From the NCBI GenBank assembly GCA_011087955.1, contig JAALKR010000002.1, forward strand, positions 45,133 to 109,132: DNA of 64,000 bases, given 5' to 3'. The notes beneath the pieces were generated by a model. The model had not been told where the DNA came from. It searched no databases and saw nothing but the letters and a program-made list of their open reading frames with translations. The translations under genes and the position numbers were made by a program. This stretch comes from Oligoflexia bacterium (GTDB taxonomy: Bacteria; Bdellovibrionota; UBA1018; CAIPTA01; JAALKR01). Positions 53,305 through 61,211 of this stretch are shown in pieces (the first letter of the stretch is position 1; each line of letters starts with the position of its first letter).

Positions 53305-54728
53305 ACAAACACTCTACCCAGTAGATTTGCAATGGTAATAGAAAAAAAACAAGTCACCAGCAGCCCTATACTGATTGGAATATACAAATGCCCCCAACGA
53401 GACATTACTAAACCTTGCCGTTCGCCACTCAATGTCAACATCCGGTTACTCCAAACTGCGTACAAACAATAAACAGCAGTTAAAACATAAAGAACCCACA
53501 GAAAAATTGAAGCGTAAGAGAACGTAGTTAGTTTTTGAATTGCTGACGAAGCACTTAATGCGAAGAAATAATATACCGGTGTGCCTGGCATGCCCAAAGT
53601 AAATAATACCAGGCCTGCAAATAACGCTTTCCCTACACGCCCTCCTTCAGGTTTAATACTAAAATACTCGTAGGCCAATGCAAGAACCGGCACAATAACC
53701 ACCAAGAGCATGCCGATAAAATATGAACTTTGATCTAAAAAAGTTAATGAATAAATTCCAAATGCAAATAGGTATGCAGTTGTGTAAGAGAGCTTTCTTC
53801 GAACTGACTTTTCCACAACAGCAAACGATAGATTAGCAGCGCATAATATTATCCCGATGACCGGCACAAGCTCATCAAATTGAGAAATTTGCGAGTTTAG
53901 TACTACATAGAATATATCAAAATAAACAAACGCAATTACTGATAGATACCCTGAAATGATAATATTTAGTGCTGGCGAAACCTTCCTATGCTCAAACAAC
54001 GGCGAAAACCAATGCATCCAAGGGGTCACAGGTAGCGCAAGGATAAAAGGGGCCAAAAAATAGAGGCTCAAATATTCAAAAGAACTGTTTTGCAAAATTT
54101 CCGATAGAAGCCCTCTAAATTTAGTGAAATCAAATATCCCGTTTCCAAACACACTTGCAGTAGATGTGACTATTCCAATTATCAACACCCCGGAAACAAT
54201 TTGCGATCCTAAAAACCGCTCAGCGGCCCAAGCGCGTACCCTAGTGCTGCCCTGATTGTCGTCAAGAGCATTCCTATAAATTAGAAATAAAATAAATGCA
54301 GAAACAATCTGAACATACGCAAAGCCAAGCAGATTTCTACTGAGCAGCATAGTGGTGACCCCCGCCTGCAAAAGAAGCACCAATCCAAGGCTTCCAAATT
54401 TTGGGCGTTCACTAACTCTCCCTATTAGCTGGGCAAGCATGAAACACAATAGAATGACGGCTAATACACCCACACTTCGGGGCGTCCCTGAAAAAATCCA
54501 TGCCAGATCTAAAATCGCAAGAAAAGGCAAAGAAACTGAAACCGTTGTCCCGTTATCTATGAGGAAGATTACTAAACCGATACTTAGCAAAAATGGAAAA
54601 GCTGACCCAGCTAAACAAGCCCAACGGGAGACAACTGAGCCTGGAGACCTACCATACGCCAGTTCAAAGCTTGAGATTAATACTGGAAACAAAATTATTG
54701 TAATCAATACAACTTGAGTTAAGTCCAT
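53301..54728 (-). CDS. additional divergent NuoL/NuoM-like antiporter-like subunit of second cluster
   Basis: multi-TM; ALPVTPWMHWFSPLFEHRKVSPALNIIISGYL aligns to [28 protein letters not shown]. Confidence 0.65.
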   Translation of the reverse strand: MDLTQVVLITIILFPVLISSFELAYGRSPGSVVSRWACLAGSAFPFLLSIGLVIFLIDNGTTVSVSLPFLAILDLAWIFSGTPRSVGVLAVILLCFMLAQLIGRVSERPKFGSLGLVLLLQAGVTTMLLSRNLLGFAYVQIVSAFILFLIYRNALDDNQGSTRVRAWAAERFLGSQIVSGVLIIGIVTSTASVFGNGIFDFTKFRGLLSEILQNSSFEYLSLYFLAPFILALPVTPWMHWFSPLFEHRKVSPALNIIISGYLSVIAFVYFDIFYVVLNSQISQFDELVPVIGIILCAANLSFAVVEKSVRRKLSYTTAYLFAFGIYSLTFLDQSSYFIGMLLVVIVPVLALAYEYFSIKPEGGRVGKALFAGLVLFTLGMPGTPVYYFFALSASSAIQKLTTFSYASIFLWVLYVLTAVYCLYAVWSNRMLTLSGERQGLVMSRWGHLYIPISIGLLVTCFFSITIANLLGRVFV

Positions 54729-56539
54729 TAGCTAATGACTTCCCAATAAATATATACAAAAGTCGAAAAGGTCAAAAATCCATAGAATAGATAGTATCGC
54801 ACCAAGCCATTCTGAATAAATCTAATAAACATAGAGAAGGACCTCATGTAAGCCAATGACTCAGTCCAAACGATCCGACTAAATTCGTGACTCTCGCTCC
54901 CACCTAACACTTGTGCGAGAGTTAGACTCAAGTTGCTAGCTCGCATACGAATAATTTCGATGAGCTGTAATGGCAACCAAACCAAGGCAAAATTTAACTT
55001 CCTAATCCGACTAAAGTTAATATCGGGAACCAATGAATAAGTCCCACCAAAAAAACTTGGTTTGGACCACTCTCCCTTTAGATTTTTTTTTGTCGCTAAA
55101 TATCCAATACCGAACCCGAAAAGCATTACAGCCGCCATTATTCCAACTTGTGGCAAGGTCTCCAAATTCGACCAACCATCAAATTCGAGATTGACGATTC
55201 CTTTCCACTCACCATCACTCTGCTGCCCTAAAATAGCCCCCAACGAAAAGTACTCATTCGATAACAATAAAATGACTGAGATAAACCAAGGAGTAGCTTC
55301 TCGAAAGCTCAGTGATTGTTTGACATCCCAAAATACAGGATCCAGTTTGCTAAGAATCAATATTCTAATTAAAGCAATACTTGCTAAGCATAGAGCCCCA
55401 AAATATATGGCCTGAAATGGCAACCCTGCTGCCACAACACTCAATATCGAATAAAAGCCAACGGTAAATGGAACACCGATCGCCAACAGGTGTAGTACAA
55501 GGCCAAATACAATAATAAGCCAATCAACCTTTGCTTCTGCAAAGGTCTCCTTCATTGAAATCATAAATGCCGTCATGACTGTGGCCAATAGAGAAGAAAT
55601 TATAATTAAAGTTTGGGTTGGTCCTCGAAATTCATCGAACATCATAAATGAGCCAATAATTAACAACCATACAGAAACCACATAAAGTGTTATTGCTCGC
55701 ATTAGTGATTTTGATAGCACTGCAAGAATCGAAAGTATGATTGAAAATAACAAAGGTAAACCAAACCCAAAATAAACCTGATCAATTGATCTAGATATTT
55801 CCTCCATTGATGTAATTAGGATCTTACTAGCTGCAAGAAGGCCAAAGGAGCTAAGCAATAAATTTAGCCAGTAATGAACAATAGGTCTAAATAGTGCCGA
55901 TATCACAATGTAGAGAATGACCGCAAAAAAAACTAGTGACTCTCTTGAAATTAAATTTTCTACCTGGGCTAGAAACAACAGCACAAAAGAGAACACTAGG
56001 GTAAACACTCTTCCTGAAAAACACTTTCGAATGAGGTCTTCGCCATTGTCGTCCGCAAGCGTTAAACTCGCATAAACCATAGTTAGAAACCAAAACTCAA
56101 AATAAACGCAGGCGACCAAAGCCCCTTTGGTAAATAGGCTTAAGCATGCAAAACAGAAGCTCATATGTAGGATCGTATATTGCTCAGACTCATCCCGACC
56201 CTTGAGAACATTAAACCTAGATACACCCATTGAAATTAAAAGACTCAAGGTGGACAAACCTAAAAACCACCAAATTTCTTCAATATCAAAAGAGAGAACC
56301 ATCGCCAACGAATCGCCTAAAATTGCTGGGCTCAGAATTAAACTCTCATCCGTGATCAGAGAAGAGCCATTTGGTCCTAAGGCCGCTAGACAATAAACCA
56401 AACAAGCGATTGAATGGACAATTGCCGCAATTGGCATTTTTGCCTTAATCTCCTCGGAAGAAACTGAACTGATTATCGCAAGAAAACCTGGAAATATAAC
56501 CCCAAGGAATAATGGTATTAATAGCACAAAATTTTCCAC
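54728..56539 (-). CDS. divergent NuoL-like subunit of second cluster
   Basis: 603-aa multi-TM protein directly after the NuoK-like gene, C-terminal extension and terminal TM as in NuoL. Confidence 0.65.
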   Translation of the reverse strand: MENFVLLIPLFLGVIFPGFLAIISSVSSEEIKAKMPIAAIVHSIACLVYCLAALGPNGSSLITDESLILSPAILGDSLAMVLSFDIEEIWWFLGLSTLSLLISMGVSRFNVLKGRDESEQYTILHMSFCFACLSLFTKGALVACVYFEFWFLTMVYASLTLADDNGEDLIRKCFSGRVFTLVFSFVLLFLAQVENLISRESLVFFAVILYIVISALFRPIVHYWLNLLLSSFGLLAASKILITSMEEISRSIDQVYFGFGLPLLFSIILSILAVLSKSLMRAITLYVVSVWLLIIGSFMMFDEFRGPTQTLIIISSLLATVMTAFMISMKETFAEAKVDWLIIVFGLVLHLLAIGVPFTVGFYSILSVVAAGLPFQAIYFGALCLASIALIRILILSKLDPVFWDVKQSLSFREATPWFISVILLLSNEYFSLGAILGQQSDGEWKGIVNLEFDGWSNLETLPQVGIMAAVMLFGFGIGYLATKKNLKGEWSKPSFFGGTYSLVPDINFSRIRKLNFALVWLPLQLIEIIRMRASNLSLTLAQVLGGSESHEFSRIVWTESLAYMRSFSMFIRFIQNGLVRYYLFYGFLTFSTFVYIYWEVIS

Positions 56540-56542
56540 TTT

Positions 56543-56857
56543 TTAATGCCTCAAATCATTCAATCGGGTTAGGTTAGCATTTCCACCAAATCGACGAACT
56601 CGAATTAATAATGCAATTCCAATTAGAAAAAATAGAATATAAAAGAATAATCCACAGAATATGATCGCAGACATAACTTGAGTTTTTTGTGGAAAAGAGC
56701 TTAGAACCACTCCCACCCCAAAAATAGCTGCCTTAAATGAAAGCGCCTGGCCAATAGCCAGCCATACTCCCTCTTTTCGTAAAAGCATGGAGAGAACTCC
56801 AAAAGAAAACATGATTAAGGACGCTAGACACAAGACCCGAAACAATAACTCTGTCAT
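56543..56857 (-). CDS. divergent NuoK-like subunit of second cluster
   Basis: 104-aa 3-TM protein; RKEGVWLAIGQALSFKAAIFGVG aligns to RRNLIVILICIELMLTAVNISF. Confidence 0.75.
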   Translation of the reverse strand: MTELLFRVLCLASLIMFSFGVLSMLLRKEGVWLAIGQALSFKAAIFGVGVVLSSFPQKTQVMSAIIFCGLFFYILFFLIGIALLIRVRRFGGNANLTRLNDLRH

Positions 56858-56870
56858 GATCTTGTCGACC

Positions 56871-57368
56871 TCATTTCTTCGATCTCATCATTAACAAACA
56901 ACCAAATGCAGCTGGGCACAAAACCATCAAACAGAAAAGAGCCAAATACCAATTTTCTGCCCACAAAATTTTATACGTATCCGTAAACGCTTCATTTACA
57001 ACAGTCAGACTACCAAGCGGCATAGCCCACATGTGCTTACCAACTAACAACGTGAGAAATATTACAATTGAAATCCAAAAAATATTATAGATTGTACTTT
57101 CGGTCTCAGGCTTTTTGCCCTCACTCTTTTTTGATTGAGTAAGCTCAGATGAGGAAAGTAAATAGATCAATGAAAGGTCAACAATTAAAAATGTTGGGAA
57201 TAGCCAAAAAACCGCATTCATTTCAAAAATAATCCATGCAAGCAATCCCAAACTTCCGGTTAAAGCTACTGAGGCTATTCCAATTACACCCCTACTAGGG
57301 CCTAAGGCCACTAACGCTGCAGACACAACACTTACAAAAGCCATACAAATAACAAAAATTAAGGTCAT
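56871..57368 (-). CDS. divergent NuoJ-like subunit of second cluster
   Basis: 165-aa 5-TM-like protein between NuoI- and NuoK-like genes. Confidence 0.7.
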   Translation of the reverse strand: MTLIFVICMAFVSVVSAALVALGPSRGVIGIASVALTGSLGLLAWIIFEMNAVFWLFPTFLIVDLSLIYLLSSSELTQSKKSEGKKPETESTIYNIFWISIVIFLTLLVGKHMWAMPLGSLTVVNEAFTDTYKILWAENWYLALFCLMVLCPAAFGCLLMMRSKK

Positions 57369-57859
57369 CTACGCACCTCATAGGAACGAATCTGTTTTAC
57401 CTTCTTACGAATATTTTCGCTTTTGGTTAGGAAATTTCTGTCCCTCTCTGTAAAAAAACCCCGCATATCGTCCTTATTTGAAACAGCCATTTCATAATCA
57501 GAAGTGTGGATTATGGAATCAACAGGGCAAATATCCACACAAACTCCACAAAATACGCACTTGGCAAAATTAATTTCAAACTTCGACACTTTCGTTGTGC
57601 CATCATCGGAGACCTTGGAATCCATTGAAATCGCTTTTGATGGGCAAATCGTTTCACAATCACCACATCCGGTGCAGACTTGTAAATCATTTCTTAGAAA
57701 TCCTCGGCCCGCAGAAAAAGCGCCTGCTCGAAGCCTAGAAGATACAAAATCAGGATACTCTTCCGTAGATTCCCTGTATTTGGGGTCGGAAGAAAACAGA
57801 TACGGCGCTAAAATCCGGAAACTACTAAAAAATGCTGTAATTCTCTCACCTAGATTCAT
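57365..57859 (-). CDS. NuoI-like 2x[4Fe-4S] ferredoxin subunit of second cluster
   Basis: CTGCGDCETICPSKAI; CVFCGVCVDICPVDSI. Confidence 0.88.
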   Translation of the reverse strand: MNLGERITAFFSSFRILAPYLFSSDPKYRESTEEYPDFVSSRLRAGAFSAGRGFLRNDLQVCTGCGDCETICPSKAISMDSKVSDDGTTKVSKFEINFAKCVFCGVCVDICPVDSIIHTSDYEMAVSNKDDMRGFFTERDRNFLTKSENIRKKVKQIRSYEVRR

Positions 57860-57862
57860 TCA

Positions 57863-58792
57863 TTACCCCAATATTGCCACCCAAAGAATTTTACCAATTG
57901 TGGCCATCCAAGCTAGTGGTAGTAAACGCTTCAATCCAAAATCTATTGAATCTCGTACGCGCAAAGCAGGTAGTGACTTCTGAACCCAAGCAAAAGCGAT
58001 CAACACAACTACAAGCTTCAGGATGTAGAGAAATAATTCTAAGCTCGAAGCTCCAACACCGACCCATCCACCTAAGAAAATTCCAACCCATAATGAAAAC
58101 AGAGCAATAGACCAAAGATCTTTAGCTGCTCGATAACTAAAATGGACAAGGCCCGTAAAAGCAAATTCTATTGATTGGCCAACCGGGCGAGTCGGAAGGA
58201 TAAAAAAGAATGAGGCGAAAGCACAAATACCTGCAAGAAATGTAAATGGATTTCGAAACATAAAATAGTCTACTGAGGGACCATCCTGATAACCTTGTAT
58301 AATATTGGGACCAAAATGAATCAAGGATGGGATGCAGCTCAATAGGAGAGTAGTTAAGCCCATGTATCGCAATAAGAGGTTGCGCTTGGCCAATATCCTT
58401 ACTTGCGTGTCTTTGAAAGAATACAAAAATAACGAGTCTAGCGCTGTGGCAAAGGAAATAATCAGAAACAATGAGAAAAAGCCACTATATCCCCCCGTTA
58501 ATGTGGATATTGGATTCAACAACAATACAAAAAAGACGTAGGGCAATAGACAATAAAGTATCACTCCAAAATAAAAAAATACCCCTTTACCTTGGGGTTC
58601 TAGGTGCCCCTTACCCCAAAATTTGCCTAAGTCTAAGACCTGCTGACTCCAGCCTCCTCGACTAGAGCGATTTGGCCCCTGCCTGTGCTGCGCGTGGTAC
58701 CCTAGCTTTTCATTCATAAAATGGAATGAATACGCAAAAACTGTCAACGCAATTGAAAGTATGGATGCGAGAAAAATCGATAAGATCGTCAC
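57863..58792 (-). CDS. divergent NuoH-like subunit of second cluster
   Basis: HRQGPNRSSRGGWSQQVLDLGKFWGK aligns to [27 protein letters not shown]. Confidence 0.82.
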   Translation of the reverse strand: MTILSIFLASILSIALTVFAYSFHFMNEKLGYHAQHRQGPNRSSRGGWSQQVLDLGKFWGKGHLEPQGKGVFFYFGVILYCLLPYVFFVLLLNPISTLTGGYSGFFSLFLIISFATALDSLFLYSFKDTQVRILAKRNLLLRYMGLTTLLLSCIPSLIHFGPNIIQGYQDGPSVDYFMFRNPFTFLAGICAFASFFFILPTRPVGQSIEFAFTGLVHFSYRAAKDLWSIALFSLWVGIFLGGWVGVGASSLELFLYILKLVVVLIAFAWVQKSLPALRVRDSIDFGLKRLLPLAWMATIGKILWVAILG

Positions 58793-59904
58793 CGATCCAC
58801 CTCCGAGACAGAAACATCAAGTGTACTAAGTATAATCCCTATGTCTTCAACCATTTCCTTCTGCATTAACCAAGGAACAACCCTGAGGGTTAGGTACGAT
58901 GGAGTACAAAATCTAACATTTACCGGGGATACCCCTCCGTTACTCTCAAGATAGACTCCAAAGTATCCTCGCGGCGACTCAATTTCTGTGTAAACGTCTC
59001 CTGCTGGCGGCGTAAAATTCATCCCAAGCTCAACCCTATGGTTCCCCTCAGGTAACTTTTTAAGTGTTTCTAAAATTAACTCTGAGGATTGCCAAATTTC
59101 ATCAATCCTAATTAAGACTCGCCCAAAAGCATCGCCGCGATAATTACTCAAATCAAGTGGCTTAATATTCAAATCTTCATAAAGAGTGCTCTTTGCATCG
59201 AAGCGAATATCAATTCTAACTCCAGACGCCCGAGCATTTGGTCCCGTCAAATTATTCGCATCGATATCCTCAATGCCTAACTCTGCTAAACCCTGCAATC
59301 GTGACCTAAAAAGCGGGTTATCCACAAGAAGAGTTAATAACTCCTCCCTAAACATTTCGAGTTCACTAAGCGTGCCTTCAATTTTATCAATTAAGCCTTC
59401 ACTTATATTATTTTTTACGCCGCCAACTTGGATACAACCAAATCCAAGCCTTGACCCACAATAGAGCTCAAACAAATCATTTAGCTTTTCACGCTCTCGT
59501 AAACAAAAATGATACGCTGATAAAGAATTCACCTCCTTAGACACAGAAGCTAGAAAGTGAAGATGGCTAGAGATACGCCCCATCTCCATCAATAGAATCC
59601 TGATATAACGGCCCCTGACAGGCACTTCAATCAAACTCAAAGACTCGACTGCACTTGCAAAAGCTAAGCTTCCCGCTTGAGGAGCAAAGTAATCTACTCT
59701 GTCAGCATATGCTGTCCCGACCAGAAAAGAGCGTTCCAATAGCATTCTTTCAATTCCGCGAAATCCATATCCAATCTGAAGATTTGCATCATCAACAAGC
59801 TCTCCATCCTCAGTAATTTTAAGCCCAAGTGGGCCTACCGAACAGATTGATTTCCTAAACCCGGAAACAATATCAATGAGAGTGCTCACGTCGTTTCCCT
59901 TCAT
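58789..59904 (-). CDS. divergent NuoD-like 49-kDa subunit of second cluster
   Basis: IGYGFRGIERMLLERSFLVGTAYADRVDY; ELYCGSRLGFGCIQVGGV; ESPRGYFGVYLESNGG; likely start MKGNDVS. Confidence 0.88.
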   Translation of the reverse strand: MKGNDVSTLIDIVSGFRKSICSVGPLGLKITEDGELVDDANLQIGYGFRGIERMLLERSFLVGTAYADRVDYFAPQAGSLAFASAVESLSLIEVPVRGRYIRILLMEMGRISSHLHFLASVSKEVNSLSAYHFCLREREKLNDLFELYCGSRLGFGCIQVGGVKNNISEGLIDKIEGTLSELEMFREELLTLLVDNPLFRSRLQGLAELGIEDIDANNLTGPNARASGVRIDIRFDAKSTLYEDLNIKPLDLSNYRGDAFGRVLIRIDEIWQSSELILETLKKLPEGNHRVELGMNFTPPAGDVYTEIESPRGYFGVYLESNGGVSPVNVRFCTPSYLTLRVVPWLMQKEMVEDIGIILSTLDVSVSEVDR

Positions 59905-60289
59905 ATGGATTTTTCGATTTAATCCCCTCGATAATTTTACCCGCCCGATGGTTAATTTCGCACTCAAACCAATCTGCATAAGTCCAGAGCGATGTAAGTG
60001 ATGGGATTTTTTGATTCTTATCTACTATTGTAGAAACATTTATACTTTCCCCACGAAGCCGTGAATGTAACTCAATCGATATTTTTATTCCAGCGCCCTC
60101 TTCCAAATGAGAAAAAGTTATTATTTTCATTAAAGTGAATGATAGTAAATTCTCGTAATACAGCGCTTCCATCGTGGGCTTCCAGTTTTTGTAGTCAATC
60201 GTAAATGATAAGCGTCTGCATGCTTCGAATAGACGAACTCTAGTGATTTTAGATTTAATTAATTTATTTATGTCGCTTTCTAAATCCAT
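59873..60289 (-). CDS. short NuoC-like subunit of second cluster
   Basis: IPSLTSLWTYADWFECEI aligns to [19 protein letters not shown]-terminal HP...GHPLRKDY region absent. Confidence 0.75.
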   Translation of the reverse strand: MDLESDINKLIKSKITRVRLFEACRRLSFTIDYKNWKPTMEALYYENLLSFTLMKIITFSHLEEGAGIKISIELHSRLRGESINVSTIVDKNQKIPSLTSLWTYADWFECEINHRAGKIIEGIKSKNPYEGKRREHSH

Positions 60290-60295
60290 CGTTCA

Positions 60296-60754
60296 CTAGC
60301 TCAGTTCAGTTTCTCTAATTTTGTTCTGTAAAGTTATTAATGCGTTAATCATTGCCTCCGGTCGAGGAGGGCAACCGGGCACAAAAATATCAACAGGAAC
60401 TATTGAATCTACTCCACAGTTTATAGAACTATCTTCACTGAAAAACATCCCACCTGAATTCGCACAACTGCCCATTGAAATAACAAATTTTGGACTACGC
60501 ATTAGATTGTAAACTTCTAGAACTTGGTTCTTAGATTGTTTGTTTACCGGCCCATCGACAATGAGTAAATCAGCATTCGCTGGGTTATCGACAAGGATAG
60601 TTCCAAAACGTTCCCAATCATATCGAGGGCCAAGGGCCGACTGAAATTCAAGACCACAACAAGACAAATCTAGATGATAGGTCCAAAGAGAATAACTCGC
60701 TGACCAGTTTTTCTGAGAAGCGTTTTCCTTAGTCCGAAATATTTTATTTTCCAT
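60296..60754 (-). CDS. NuoB-like (N2 cluster) subunit of second cluster
   Basis: YSLWTYHLDLSCCGLEFQSALGPRYDWERFG; GSCANSGGMF; VPGCPPRPEAMI. Confidence 0.92.
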   Translation of the reverse strand: MENKIFRTKENASQKNWSASYSLWTYHLDLSCCGLEFQSALGPRYDWERFGTILVDNPANADLLIVDGPVNKQSKNQVLEVYNLMRSPKFVISMGSCANSGGMFFSEDSSINCGVDSIVPVDIFVPGCPPRPEAMINALITLQNKIRETELS

Positions 60755-61185
60755 TAATCTTCCGAGTCATTATTTGGCCATTTTAAATCTCTGACCCATT
60801 GAAGAAATCCCCGCCTCTTGCCATAAGAGAGCACAATCAAAAAAACGAGCGGCGCAAATAAAATTTTTACGGTTACAACTAGCCTTTCGAGCAAAGTAGC
60901 TGTCATAGAAATTTCTTCGCGGTAGCCCAGTGTCATCGGAAGCAAAAAAATAAAACTTGCCCACAAGATTAAAATTGTAAAAATTGGGAAAATTGCCCGA
61001 GGTGCTCCTTCAACTGCTTTCCCACTATCGAACCATTCTAATCGCTGCAATAAGGGGGTGACTTTTTGAAAAATCATGACTAAAACCGTGGCGGAAACGA
61101 GCGAAACTAAAGCGGTTAGTGCTTGATTTGAAATTGGAAAATCCCCCATAGTAAAGAGGGTAATTACACTATGTGCCGACGTCAA
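60754..61185 (-). CDS. divergent NuoA-like subunit of second cluster (likely start 61149)
   Basis: 3-TM protein heading the cluster; WFDSGKAVEGAPRAIFPIFTILILWASFIFLLP aligns to Nuo[32 protein letters not shown]. Confidence 0.65.
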   Translation of the reverse strand: MTSAHSVITLFTMGDFPISNQALTALVSLVSATVLVMIFQKVTPLLQRLEWFDSGKAVEGAPRAIFPIFTILILWASFIFLLPMTLGYREEISMTATLLERLVVTVKILFAPLVFLIVLSYGKRRGFLQWVRDLKWPNNDSED

Positions 61186-61211
61186 CTACTCGGCGATAAT
61201 TTAGGAATAAA

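Noticed and set aside
50379-61185. Membrane-bound [NiFe] hydrogenase (Ech/Hyc/Hyf/Mbh) identity for the second cluster
   Set aside because: The NuoD-like subunit lacks the CxxC pairs that ligate the NiFe centre; NuoA-, J- and K-like genes in nuo order point to complex I ancestry
50379-61185. Simple pseudogenised nuo duplicate
   Set aside because: All 12 frames are open and overlap translationally, and Fe-S ligands are retained; decay would give stops and frameshifts
50379-61185. Mrp-type Na+/H+ antiporter
   Set aside because: Presence of NuoB/C/D/I-like redox subunits is incompatible with a plain Mrp operon
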